A stretch of DNA of 64,000 nt. It comes from Actinomycetota bacterium. GTDB taxonomy: Bacteria; Actinomycetota; Actinomycetes; S36-B12. Shown piece by piece: positions 1 through 8,270 of the stretch. The stretch spans positions 1 through 64,000 of the forward strand of contig JAUSNB010000039.1 of assembly GCA_030645615.1 (NCBI GenBank). The letters are read 5' to 3'. Position 1 is the stretch's first letter. The number at the start of each line of letters is the position of its first letter. The translations under genes and the position numbers were made by a program. The notes under the pieces were generated by a model. That model was given only the letters and a program-made list of their open reading frames with translations, had not been told where the DNA came from and made no database searches.

Positions 1-2
1 TC

Positions 3-125
3 AACGACCAGCTCCTCGCCATCGCCCGGGCCAAGCGCCAGCACCCCAGAACCGACCCCATCCCCGCACTGCTCAAGCGGGCAAAACCACGTGAGGCAAC
101 GACTCAAGCCCAGCGGGCAATTTGA
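3..125 (+). CDS. C-terminal 40 residues of an unidentified protein
   Basis: An open frame enters from the left edge and stops with TGA at 123-125. The tail is rich in Arg, Ala and Gln and has no recognisable domain. It could be the end of a transposase or its helper protein, but that is a guess. It converges on the TetR gene that ends at 148. It may equally be a chance open frame. Confidence 0.25.
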   Translation, partial: NDQLLAIARAKRQHPRTDPIPALLKRAKPREATTQAQRAI

Positions 126-147
126 CGTGAGGCATCTAGTAACTAGA

Positions 148-957
148 TCAGTCACCGCTAGTCTGTGAGGAGAGACCCAGCGCGTTAGCCCAGAGGACGC
201 CGAGTGTGTGAAGGGCCTTCTCCCACTCGAAGTCCTCACCCAGCACAAACCAGACATAACCGAAATTGTCCGTCATGCTCACGAGCGCGTGCGCCGCGAT
301 CACCGTGTCAATGTCGGCGGAGACGGATCCGCGACTCTGCAGGCGGTTGAGATTGGCAGTAATGCGAGAAACGAATCTCTCCCGCAATACGCGACGGAGT
401 ACGCGGAACTCAGGGTACATCGCCGCCGCCTGCTCGATGACCGTCATCATTACGGAATGCGCTCGATACGACATGAGGAACTGTCGATTTGCTGCGTCCA
501 AACGAGCAACCGGATCGTTTCCTCGATACCGAGATGTGCCCTCAACGTACATTTCCGTGACGACGTCAAGCGCGAGCTCGTAGAACAGTTGCTCCTTGGA
601 GTCGAAGTACGTGTAGAAGCTGCCATATGCCACCCCGCTCTCACGAACTATGTCGGCAATCCGCGTATCGACATAGGAGCCACTTGCCTCGAAGGCGGCT
701 CGAGCACCAGCAAGTATCTTTTGACGGGTCCGCAGACCCTTCGGCGAGAACTCACCCAGGTCTACTTCTTTCGGTCTGTAAGGATTGCCGTCGGTACCCT
801 GTGTCAGGGTCGCTCCTGCCTTTAGGCGCTGGAATTCGTCACTGAGGGGTCGAAGGGCCGAATCGTCAGCGCCACTTTGGGATGCCCTCCTTGCGGTGGA
901 CCGCTTCTTCGACGTAGCTGAAGGTGCGTGCCGTGGTGCCCGCCCTCGGGCCGTCAC
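148..957 (-). CDS. TetR-family transcriptional regulator
   Basis: A 269-residue regulator with an unusually long, basic, disordered N-terminus (about residues 1-75) before the TetR helix-turn-helix, which starts at RTRQKILAGARAAFE and continues through the recognition-helix block GVAYGSFYTYFDSKEQLF. The C-terminal two thirds would be the all-helical ligand and dimerisation domain. The family usually represses a neighbouring operon until a small molecule, often an acyl-CoA or xenobiotic, binds. It lies beyond the catabolic operon with the cupin gene between, so it may control one of these. The start may be internal, because the first 70 residues are atypical; no second start is clearly better. 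Confidence 0.85.
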   Translation of the reverse strand: MTARGRAPRHAPSATSKKRSTARRASQSGADDSALRPLSDEFQRLKAGATLTQGTDGNPYRPKEVDLGEFSPKGLRTRQKILAGARAAFEASGSYVDTRIADIVRESGVAYGSFYTYFDSKEQLFYELALDVVTEMYVEGTSRYRGNDPVARLDAANRQFLMSYRAHSVMMTVIEQAAAMYPEFRVLRRVLRERFVSRITANLNRLQSRGSVSADIDTVIAAHALVSMTDNFGYVWFVLGEDFEWEKALHTLGVLWANALGLSSQTSGD

Positions 958-1396
958 GTTGAAGGAGATCGTCGTTGTGGACTCGGAGACATGCGCTCAT
1001 AGTAGGAGCCAACGCCGTGCTCGTCGGAACCGCTGGTTCAGCCCACATCGGCAACCTGCTGGACTACGTTGGACTGCGTTTGAACCGCAGGAGCGAACCT
1101 ACCGCGATCTATGCGATTTGCTTCTTGAACGGCTTCGCCACGACCAGCGCCGCACCGGCAGCGAGCAAAGCGAGCTCAGGAATTGCGTCGCGACCGCTTC
1201 CCGCGAAAGCCGAAGCCCCCTGCTTGACACAGGACATCAGGCCGGCTGCATCGGTCGCCAGCACGGGTGGGGTCGTGGGGCCAGGCTGTCTGCCGGCGTT
1301 GTCGGGAAGAACGGACCCGTTGCTCCCCAAACGTGGGACGATGGTTACTACCCGCAACACATGCAATTGGGCCCCGACCGGTGAGGAGATGAGCGC
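958..1396. other. 439-bp interval without a confident gene
   Basis: Both strands have open frames here, none convincing. On the minus strand, the frame ending at 1109 closes with a short hydrophobic segment and a basic tail (AALVVAKPFKKQIA), which could be the end of a small membrane protein or a decayed gene. No start with a ribosome binding site was found. The promoters of the TetR gene and the cupin gene probably lie here. Confidence 0.4.
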
Positions 1397-1822
1397 ATGG
1401 GCGCGCCAAGGAATTCGGTCACCGCCAAGGGAGCAGCCGAACGGTTCCATGGCGACGTATGGATTGACCAGCTCGTTCCCGCGGGCGCCGATACCACAAC
1501 TCGCGTAGGGCTCGTCCGCTTTGCACCCGGAGCACGCACCGCTTGGCATCGGCATGCCCACGGGCAGACCCTTCACGTTGTCGACGGTGTGTGCCTCGTT
1601 CAAACCCTTGATAGTCCGGTGGTGGTTGCGGTGCCAGGCGAGAGCATCTGGACTCCTGCTGACGAGTGGCACTGGCACGGCGCCACACCCGACCGCTTCA
1701 TGAGCCATTTCGCCATCTGGCAAGCGCGCACCGGTCATGACGCGGGACGGGATAGCCAATGGGGTGAACACATTGACGACGACGACTACGTCGAGGCAGC
1801 GCACATAGCACTTCGAGCATGA
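1397..1822 (+). CDS. Cupin-domain protein
   Basis: A 141-residue single-domain cupin. The first cupin motif is visible as WHRHAHGQTLHVVDG (about residues 51-65), which supplies the metal-binding histidines; the second runs from about residue 85 (PADEWHWHGATPDRFMSH) and supplies the last histidine. Small cupins of this length bind a divalent metal and act as dioxygenases, isomerases or binding proteins on small organic acids. It is transcribed towards the catabolic operon, which ends at 1997. A helper role in that pathway is inferred only from position. The ATG at 1397 gives the full fold. Confidence 0.85.
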   Translation: MGAPRNSVTAKGAAERFHGDVWIDQLVPAGADTTTRVGLVRFAPGARTAWHRHAHGQTLHVVDGVCLVQTLDSPVVVAVPGESIWTPADEWHWHGATPDRFMSHFAIWQARTGHDAGRDSQWGEHIDDDDYVEAAHIALRA

Positions 1823-1996
1823 CCGAAGCACGTGCCATCTCTGCCTCACGCGGGAGCGCGTCCCACGGTCCTCCGAAACAAGCGGAACGCCGCCGCAGCT
1901 GAGGAGACAACAGTTGAGTGCCATGCGCCATAGCATCGTTGGACGACGGCGGCATTCACGGTCTTGCCGCGCATCGCGACGCGCGGCAACGAGCTC

Positions 1997-2758
1997 CTAA
2001 CCTCCGACGTACTCGGCTGGCCGCTTTTCAGCGAAAGCAAGTGCGCCTTCGCGAGCATCGATAGATCGGCGGAGGTGAGCTAGAGCGGCCGACTCGAGTC
2101 GTAACCCATCCGTCAGGTGCAGCGATCGGCTCCGCAGCGCCAACTCCTTTGCCGCGCGTAGCGCGAGTGGCGCGAGCTCCGCCATTGCGCGGGCTCGAGT
2201 TGCCACCCGAGCGGCCAGCTCGGCGTCGGGCACGACCTCAGTCACCAATCCGAACCTAAGGGCGGTGTCAGCGTCCCAAGTGCTCCCACTTAGCAACAGG
2301 TCCATTGCCGCGGCATAAGGAATCTGCTCAATCAATCGCTGAGTTCCCCCATTGCCCGGTATCAGGCCACGAGCGACCTCGGGAAGACGGAAAGTCGCGG
2401 AAGCGGCCGCGATTCGAATGTCGGTTGCGAGTAGCATTGTCAGTCCACCGCCAAGGCAGAAACCGTTGACTCCAGCGATGACCGGCTTGAACAGTTCGAG
2501 CCCAGTGTTGATCAGTCGGATCGGTGGGGAAGACACCCAACTCTCGGTCTCGCGCGGATGAGCACGAATGTCCGCGCCGACGCAGAAGGATCGGCCAACG
2601 CCTGTAATCACGGCCACCCGAATGGAGTCGTCCGACTCGACGATGCGCCAGCACTCCGCCAATTCGGAGTAGGCCTCGGAGTCCAGGGCGTTTAGCCGCT
2701 CCGGCCGGTCGATCGTGATCGTCGCGACATGGCGGTCCACTTCCATTCTGATCGTCAC
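1997..2758 (-). CDS. Enoyl-CoA hydratase/isomerase family protein
   Basis: A 253-residue crotonase-fold enzyme with the expected N-terminal beta strands (ATITIDRPERLNAL), the oxyanion-hole segments around GRSFCVGADIRA and NGFCLGGGLTMLLATDIRIAA, and the usual C-terminal helices. Enzymes of this size hydrate or isomerise unsaturated acyl-CoA in beta-oxidation-like pathways. The active-site acid usually expected just after GGG..A.DI appears within the RLPEVARGLIPGNGGTQRL block. It is the last gene of the long operon; its start overlaps the stop of the TetR gene by 4 nt, so the two are translationally coupled. Confidence 0.92.
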   Translation of the reverse strand: MTIRMEVDRHVATITIDRPERLNALDSEAYSELAECWRIVESDDSIRVAVITGVGRSFCVGADIRAHPRETESWVSSPPIRLINTGLELFKPVIAGVNGFCLGGGLTMLLATDIRIAAASATFRLPEVARGLIPGNGGTQRLIEQIPYAAAMDLLLSGSTWDADTALRFGLVTEVVPDAELAARVATRARAMAELAPLALRAAKELALRSRSLHLTDGLRLESAALAHLRRSIDAREGALAFAEKRPAEYVGG

Positions 2759-3450
2759 GAGCGCCTCCTTGCTTTATGACTCGTCGACGCCGCCACGTGC
2801 CCATCTTCGAGGCTGCACCACCAGATAGCAGTGACGAGTTCCGCAAGAACTGTTGCGCTCATGCGAGGCTTGCCGGCACTTCGAGAGAAGTTGACGTAAG
2901 CGACTTGTTCCGTCAGGCAGACCAAAGCGAAGATCACGCTGCCAAGCCCCGCGCCAGTTGGAAAGCCTGTGTTGACGCGCTGAACTCGGCGGAGGAACCG
3001 GTCGGCGATCTCTTCGTACATTGCGGACCATCGGTCCATGTAGTTCTGGTTAACAGCGGACGCCTCAACTACTGCGCGCATGAAATCCCTCTCCTCAGAA
3101 TAGAGGGTGAAGTAGAGCTCGTTGGCTCGGCGCAGGCTTTGGCGCAGCTCGTCACTCGTCTTTGGAGCCTGCGCAGGGCGTGTGGCCGCGAGAAACTGCG
3201 AGTGGAGATCCTCAAAAAGTTCAGCGAACAGCTCGTCTTTGTCGGTGAAGTAACGATACAGCGCGCCGAGTGAGAGATCCGCGGCGCTCGAGATGTCACC
3301 CATCCGCGCGGCGGTGTATCCGTACTCGGAAAAGACCTCTTTCGCGGCGTCGAGGATCTTAGCTCGCGTCCGACGGCCCTTCGGGGTCAACGACGTGGTG
3401 GCAGGACTAGCAGTAATGGTCCAGCCTCCTTTCCTAGGGCGGTCGGGCAC
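2755..3450 (-). CDS. TetR-family regulator inside the catabolic operon
   Basis: 231 residues. The N-terminal DNA-binding domain is clear: RRTRAKILDAAKEVFSEYGY, then MGDISSAADLSLGALYRYFTDKDELFAELF. The C-terminal helical part (residues 80-220) is the ligand-binding domain. It sits between the E2 catalytic gene (abutting: 3451 follows 3450) and the enoyl-CoA hydratase (4-nt overlap), so it is co-transcribed with the enzymes. Placement inside its own operon suggests autoregulation by a pathway intermediate; that is inference, and no operator was identified with confidence. Confidence 0.92.
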   Translation of the reverse strand: MPDRPRKGGWTITASPATTSLTPKGRRTRAKILDAAKEVFSEYGYTAARMGDISSAADLSLGALYRYFTDKDELFAELFEDLHSQFLAATRPAQAPKTSDELRQSLRRANELYFTLYSEERDFMRAVVEASAVNQNYMDRWSAMYEEIADRFLRRVQRVNTGFPTGAGLGSVIFALVCLTEQVAYVNFSRSAGKPRMSATVLAELVTAIWWCSLEDGHVAASTSHKARRRS

Positions 3451-4110
3451 CTATCTTAGGTCTCCTTGACGCGTCTCCGGTTCGCTCCGGAACGCCTCGA
3501 GTCTCTCAACAACCTCCGAGAGAAAGGCCGCGGCCGCAGCACCATCGATCCCTGCGTGATCGAAACTGAGGCTTAGCGGGAGGCCGTTTGTTGAGCGGCC
3601 GACTCCTAGAATTGCGATCTGCGGGGGATTGACGAGTGGGGTGAAGTGCTCGACGCGGGTGGATCCCAAGCTTGTCACCGTAAACGTCGCGTCGATGAGG
3701 TCGGATGGGACCATTCCGTCGCGCCTAACGCGCTCAACGACATCGACGAAGTCCCGGTGCACCTGCCTCAAGGAAGGCTCGCCCCGGAACCGGATGACTG
3801 GCGTCAGGAGCGCCTGACCGGCCTGGACCGCCACGGCGATGTTGACATCATCGACCAGGTGGATCTCGTCGTTCACCACCCACCCGTTGAGCGCCTGATG
3901 CAGAGCCAGTGAGCGGGAGACGACTAACAAGACAGCGGGCAACGGACTGCTCGATTGATCCGCCCGCTGATCGGACTGCAACAGTTGCTTGAGCGACTGA
4001 GTAGACGCTCGCGCGAAGAGAGTCACCTGAGGCTTCTCCACGGCGGCCCGACGCAGTCGACGGGCCGTAGCCGCGCGGGCTGCTGAGAAGGCTTCGACGT
4101 GCGTCGACAC
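3451..4110 (-). CDS. 2-oxoacid dehydrogenase E2 acyltransferase catalytic domain, stand-alone
   Basis: 219 residues forming only the catalytic (chloramphenicol-acetyltransferase-like) domain of an E2 subunit. The start AATARRLRRAAVEKPQVTLFARA matches the beginning of E2 catalytic cores. The active-site block reads SFDHAGIDGAAAAAFL: the catalytic His and Asp-Gly of the usual DHRxxDG are kept, but the Arg is Ala. Lipoyl and E1-binding domains are absent; a lipoyl domain is encoded by the preceding gene, which overlaps by one base. The protein should transfer an acyl group from lipoyl-lysine to CoA as part of a split E2. Confidence 0.88.
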   Translation of the reverse strand: MSTHVEAFSAARAATARRLRRAAVEKPQVTLFARASTQSLKQLLQSDQRADQSSSPLPAVLLVVSRSLALHQALNGWVVNDEIHLVDDVNIAVAVQAGQALLTPVIRFRGEPSLRQVHRDFVDVVERVRRDGMVPSDLIDATFTVTSLGSTRVEHFTPLVNPPQIAILGVGRSTNGLPLSLSFDHAGIDGAAAAAFLSEVVERLEAFRSEPETRQGDLR

Positions 4111-4349
4111 TAAGCCTCCTCCTCGACGCTCACGAGGAGCGTCTCGACCGGAACGACATCGCCAAGGCCTACGTGAATTGCCGTGATTCGTCCCGCAACA
4201 GGGCTTTCGACGACGCCGGTAACCTTGTCGGCGTCGAGTTCGAGGATCGCCTCACCAGCCTCGATCGCGTCGCCGACATTCTTGAAGATCGCACTCACCT
4301 CTGCGTCTTCCATTGTCAGGCCCCATTTTGGCACGCGAATCTCTGTCAC
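4110..4349 (-). CDS. Free lipoyl (biotinyl)-domain protein of the 2-oxoacid dehydrogenase complex
   Basis: 79 residues, a single lipoyl domain. The start MTEIRVPKWGLTM is typical, and the lysine to be lipoylated lies in ELDADKVTG (around residue 43), the equivalent of the usual ETDKA turn. In most complexes this domain is fused to the N-terminus of E2; here it is separate and the next gene supplies the catalytic domain. It would carry the acyl group from E1 to E2. Its start overlaps the E1 beta stop by 4 nt. Confidence 0.92.
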   Translation of the reverse strand: MTEIRVPKWGLTMEDAEVSAIFKNVGDAIEAGEAILELDADKVTGVVESPVAGRITAIHVGLGDVVPVETLLVSVEEEA

Positions 4350-5329
4350 TGCAGGGCTCCTGTCATCGTTTCAACCGCTTTGACGACGTCGTGAGGCCCG
4401 GGGTAGAAGGAACGTTCGAGGTCGGGTGCGAACGGCGTAGGCGAGAACGGCGGCGCGAGGATGATGGGCCGTACTCGAAGGAGCCTCGGGTCGTTGCGGC
4501 AAACGACAGAAACGACCCGATCACCGATCCCGAAAGGACTGGGACCTTCCTGCACGACGAGCAACGCTCCCGTCTTGCGCACGCTGCTGATCACCGTGGT
4601 CTCATCTAGTGGACTCACCGAGCGAAGGTCGATGACCTCGGCGCTGAGCCCCCTCTCGGCCAGTTGATCGGCACCCCGCTCTGCGATCGCCACAGCGCCG
4701 CCCACTGCGACAATCGTGACGTCAGAACCTGGACGAGCCACTCGCGCGACACCGATTGGAATAACCACTTCACCTTCGGGGACGTCCGCTGTTGTGCGCC
4801 ATGCTGAGAGGCTCTCAATGAAGACGACCGGGTCGTCGCTTCGTATGGCAGTCTTTAGCAGTCCTTTGGCATCGGCGGCGTTGCTCGGCCAGACGACATT
4901 GAGTCCGGGAACCTGTCCCAGCCAGGTCTCAAAGCTCTGGCTGTGCTGCGGTCCGCTTTCCGTGTGGGCCGCCACCATCGTCACCACTGTGAGTGGAACT
5001 CGATAATGTCCACCTGACATGAACCGCATCTTTGCTGCCTGATTGACCAACTGGTCTAGGGCAAGGAGCGCAAAGTCCATGTACATGATCTCCACGATCG
5101 GCCGCGTGCCCGTCATTGCGGCACCGGTCCCCAAGGCGACCATCGCCTGCTCGCTGATCGGAGTATCGCGAACGCGGTCCGGTCCGAAGCGGTCCATGAG
5201 GCCACGCGTCGCACCAAAAGGGCCACCTGCGGCTCCAATATCCTGGCCGACGAAGAAGATGCTCTCGTCGCGCTCCATCTCTTCCGCGATTGCCGCGTTG
5301 ACGGCAGCCCAGTACTTCGTGCTGGTCAT
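4346..5329 (-). CDS. 2-oxoacid (pyruvate/acetoin-type) dehydrogenase E1 beta subunit
   Basis: 327 residues from ATG 5329, chosen because it overlaps the E1 alpha stop (ATGA) and begins at the family's usual N-terminus; a longer frame to 5371 is unlikely. The transketolase pyrimidine-binding domain carries DTPISEQAMVALGTGAAMTGTRPIVE and the MYMDFALLALDQLVNQAAKMRFMSGG block. A C-terminal transketolase domain follows (VTIVAVGGAVAIAERGADQL, VIDLRSVSPLD). It pairs with E1 alpha to decarboxylate a 2-oxoacid or acetoin-like substrate with thiamine diphosphate. No E3 gene is present, so the housekeeping lipoamide dehydrogenase is probably used. Confidence 0.92.
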   Translation of the reverse strand: MTSTKYWAAVNAAIAEEMERDESIFFVGQDIGAAGGPFGATRGLMDRFGPDRVRDTPISEQAMVALGTGAAMTGTRPIVEIMYMDFALLALDQLVNQAAKMRFMSGGHYRVPLTVVTMVAAHTESGPQHSQSFETWLGQVPGLNVVWPSNAADAKGLLKTAIRSDDPVVFIESLSAWRTTADVPEGEVVIPIGVARVARPGSDVTIVAVGGAVAIAERGADQLAERGLSAEVIDLRSVSPLDETTVISSVRKTGALLVVQEGPSPFGIGDRVVSVVCRNDPRLLRVRPIILAPPFSPTPFAPDLERSFYPGPHDVVKAVETMTGALQ

Positions 5330-6297
5330 GTGCTGGCCCCTTCTCGACGTGCATCTGCATAGGTGAGCCACGCCAAGTCCGCAGTTGTCGCCGGCTGTGA
5401 CTCTCGGGCGAACTCGATTGCACCTTCGACCCTCCTACTGGCCACCGCGTTGGCGCGCGCCAAGTCAAGGTCGGGGTAACGAGCCACGAAGCTCGCAATT
5501 GGGTCTCGAGCAGACCAAGTGGCAACTTCAACAGCAGGCTTGTAGGTCTGTTGGTCGCCCTCAAAGTGGCCACTAGTGCGATAGGTCTTGCATTCGATCA
5601 ACGTTGGCCCGTCGCCTTCCCTCGCGCGCGAAACCGCCGATTGGGTCACAGCAAGCACTGCGTCGACGTCGTTTCCGTCCACTGTCACGCCGGGCATCCC
5701 GTAAGCAATGGATCTCAGCGCAATGTCCGACACCAGCGACTGGCTCGACTGGCGACTCATCTCGGCGTACATGTTGTTCTCACAAATGAAGACCACGGGC
5801 AGGGACCACAGAGCCGCCAGATTGAGAGACTCGTGAAAGATGCCCTGGTTGGCTGCTCCGTCACCGAAGAACGCGACGGCCACTCCCCCAGACCCAGTGA
5901 ACTGCGAACTGAACGCGGCACCGGTTGCCAAACCGATGCTCGCGCCCACGATGGCGTTCGCGCACAACACTCCTGCCTCAGGGTCGGTCAGATGCATCGA
6001 GCCCCCGACGCCACGGCAGCTACCGGTTTCGCGAGCGAAGAGCTCGGCAACCATTGCGTCGACGTTCCCGCCTTTGGCGATGATGTGACCGTGCCCACGA
6101 TGCGTCGTGACGATGTAGTCAGTAGTCTCGAGCGCCTCGCACACGCCGACCGCAGTCGCCTCCTGCCCGATCGATAGGTGCAGGAATCCCGCTAGTTGAT
6201 TCTCGGCGAAGAGGGCTTGCATACGTTCCTCGAATACGCGTATCAGCACCATGGCGTTGAGCATGCGCGTTCGACGATCAAAGTCGAGTTCAGCCAT
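5326..6297 (-). CDS. 2-oxoacid (pyruvate/acetoin-type) dehydrogenase E1 alpha subunit
   Basis: 323 residues, the standard length for the alpha chain of a heterotetrameric E1. The thiamine-diphosphate motif begins at FFGDGAANQGIFHESLNLAA and ends in the ENNMYAEM segment. Upstream, HRGHGHIIAKGG and GVGGSMHLTDPEAGVL are the usual substrate-side blocks. With E1 beta it forms the decarboxylating subunit. Acetoin dehydrogenases look much the same, so pyruvate, branched-chain 2-oxoacid or acetoin cannot be told apart here. An 18-base gap separates it from the cyclase gene upstream. Confidence 0.93.
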   Translation of the reverse strand: MAELDFDRRTRMLNAMVLIRVFEERMQALFAENQLAGFLHLSIGQEATAVGVCEALETTDYIVTTHRGHGHIIAKGGNVDAMVAELFARETGSCRGVGGSMHLTDPEAGVLCANAIVGASIGLATGAAFSSQFTGSGGVAVAFFGDGAANQGIFHESLNLAALWSLPVVFICENNMYAEMSRQSSQSLVSDIALRSIAYGMPGVTVDGNDVDAVLAVTQSAVSRAREGDGPTLIECKTYRTSGHFEGDQQTYKPAVEVATWSARDPIASFVARYPDLDLARANAVASRRVEGAIEFARESQPATTADLAWLTYADARREGAST

Positions 6298-6315
6298 TTC
6301 TTGGTGTTCCCTTCA

Positions 6316-7233
6316 CTAGACGAGTGCAACGGCATTGGCGGGGGTCCCTGCGGATCCTCGTAGGTGGAGTGGGACGGAGATAACGCAGGACACAACACGT
6401 CCCGAGTCGCCACAGTGCCGGGCTAGCTCATCGAGATCCCATAGTTCGCCGAGCGGCATCCCCAGTGCCGGGATCAGGAGCCGGTGCAGGAACCCTCCAC
6501 CTGGATCGCGCGGCACGCATTCGATGGCTGGATTGTCCATTGCCAGGGCAGCAATCTCCGAATCCCAAAGGAACTTCGCGATCGCGTCAGTCGCGGCCAA
6601 GCCCGTCGAGGATAGGGTCGTAGGATCGCCACTACGTCGCAATCGAGAGGCCGCCAGCCACCCGGTCCTGACAAGCAGCAGGTCGCCGGAGCGGAGGGGC
6701 TCACCTCCCCACTCCAGGCAATCCGCCAGCTCGACGGCATCGATTGATCGGCATTCGAGCGGGTCACGATCGAGGCCCAGGCTCGCCCAGTATCGCGGCA
6801 GGTCTGCGAGTACGGCCCTGAACACTAACCCGTGTTCGACCCACTTGTGGATCCCGAGTTCCGCCTCGTCGCCAGCGGCTTCAGAGTTGAATACTCCGTA
6901 TTGACGCGCCCGAATGTGACGTAGTCCGTCCCACTGTGACGACCCTTGGAGATCTAGATACTCAAGGCGGTCCTCGACGGTGTTCCGGTCTCGGTCAAAT
7001 GTCACGTGTTCCATCGCCCGGCGCCCGAACAGCGGAGGTCTTGGCTCGTCCAGGCTGAGCGAAAGGTTGATCGCACGACCGCTGGTTGGCACAGCCAGCG
7101 CCGCAAGTCTCGTTTCGTGGGTGATCCGAGCCAGAGTGCCGATGCGGGAATCCGCTCCCCAATATGCGCGAGCGTGACGGATCGGCAGATCTGGACCGAA
7201 CAGGGGCAGACTCTCGTAGGCGGGGGTCGTCAT
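6316..7233 (-). CDS. Cyclase-family metal-dependent hydrolase
   Basis: 305 residues, matching the large cyclase (kynurenine-formamidase-like) family. The diagnostic segment is SQWDGLRHI (about residues 96-104), the variant of the HxGTHxDxPxH metal-binding motif used by the longer members; GDLLLVRTGWL and ALAMDNPAIE are further family blocks. Members hydrolyse amides or cyclic ketone/lactone bonds, for example in isatin or formylkynurenine breakdown. In this operon it could open a ring of the imported compound. Its start overlaps the dehydrogenase stop by 4 nt. Confidence 0.85.
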   Translation of the reverse strand: MTTPAYESLPLFGPDLPIRHARAYWGADSRIGTLARITHETRLAALAVPTSGRAINLSLSLDEPRPPLFGRRAMEHVTFDRDRNTVEDRLEYLDLQGSSQWDGLRHIRARQYGVFNSEAAGDEAELGIHKWVEHGLVFRAVLADLPRYWASLGLDRDPLECRSIDAVELADCLEWGGEPLRSGDLLLVRTGWLAASRLRRSGDPTTLSSTGLAATDAIAKFLWDSEIAALAMDNPAIECVPRDPGGGFLHRLLIPALGMPLGELWDLDELARHCGDSGRVVSCVISVPLHLRGSAGTPANAVALV

Positions 7234-8270
7234 GAGTCCCTCGCAGTTCCGCTGTTGACAGACAACACGATCTTGCCGATCACCCCACGCTCGAGATGTT
7301 CATGCGCCTCTCTCACGTCCTCAAGCGGATAGGTGGCGTCGATCAGCGGGGCAAGTGCGCCGCCTGCAACTCGATCAACGATTGAGTCGAAATCGACCCT
7401 CCTCCCGAGACTGGAACCAAGCACACGGATGCTTCGGCTGAAGACCACGCGGAGGTCAGCGCGGGCATCGAATGCCCCACTCGCGCCGCATAGGCTGTAG
7501 CAGCCTCCGCTGCACAGCAGCCGGAACCAATCCGTGAGATCTGCTGTGCCAACATGGTCGAATACCGCGTCGAGCGTCCGGCGGCCGAGCGACTTCTCGA
7601 CGTCGCGGGCGCTCCCGCTCACGAGAACGGTCTCTGCACCCGCTGCGCGAATTGCGTCAACCTTCGCGGGAGAAGACGTGGTGGCGAAGACGTGGGCTCC
7701 CATCGCCGAGGCAATCTTTACGCACGCCAGCCCGATGCCGCCAGAACCCGACCTCACCAGGACTCGATCACCTGAACCAACGTTCGCTTGCCGGACGACC
7801 ATTTCCCAAGCGGTCATGTACGACACCGGCAACGCGGCGGCAGTTTCGAAGCTGAGGACCGGAGGAATTCGAACGAGGTTGCGTGAGGGGACGCAGACAA
7901 CCTCGGCATAGCCGCCGGGCAGGCGGTACCCGCCAAGCACGGAGAAGTCCGAGCAGAGCTGATCGTCCCCAGAAAGACACCGCCGACAGGCACCACAGAC
8001 AACCCCGGGCGCGATGACGACGCGCTCACCAATGGCCCATCGGCCGTCCGAACTTGGAGTCAGGAGCTCGCCTGCAATGTCGCTGCCGAGGATATGCGGC
8101 AGGGGTACTCGGATGCCTTCAAGGCCATTTCGAATATGGATATCGAGTCGGTTGAGTCCGCACGCGCGAACAGCAACCGCCACCTCGTCCGTGTCAGGGG
8201 TTGGCTCCGGAATCTCCTCGATGCTGAGCACAGATGCTGGGCCGTGCTCCTTGAGGAGCGCCGCCTTCAT
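7230..8270 (-). CDS. Zinc-binding alcohol dehydrogenase / quinone-oxidoreductase family protein
   Basis: 346 residues from ATG 8270, which overlaps the stop of the upstream CoA-ligase gene (ATGA); the frame extends further upstream but that part is not family-like. GroES-like N-terminal domain (residues 1-130) contains the catalytic-site block HILGSDIAGELL and a structural zinc cluster in GVVCGACRRCLSGDDQLC. The Rossmann domain has the NAD(P) loop VRSGSGGIGLACVKIA. It should oxidise an alcohol or reduce an enone intermediate of the pathway. Confidence 0.92.
   Translation of the reverse strand: MKAALLKEHGPASVLSIEEIPEPTPDTDEVAVAVRACGLNRLDIHIRNGLEGIRVPLPHILGSDIAGELLTPSSDGRWAIGERVVIAPGVVCGACRRCLSGDDQLCSDFSVLGGYRLPGGYAEVVCVPSRNLVRIPPVLSFETAAALPVSYMTAWEMVVRQANVGSGDRVLVRSGSGGIGLACVKIASAMGAHVFATTSSPAKVDAIRAAGAETVLVSGSARDVEKSLGRRTLDAVFDHVGTADLTDWFRLLCSGGCYSLCGASGAFDARADLRVVFSRSIRVLGSSLGRRVDFDSIVDRVAGGALAPLIDATYPLEDVREAHEHLERGVIGKIVLSVNSGTARDS

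Noticed and set aside
1109-1936. 275-residue minus-strand frame over the cupin gene
   Set aside because: Most of it is antisense to a well-supported cupin. Only its last 30 residues look membrane-like, too little to call a gene.
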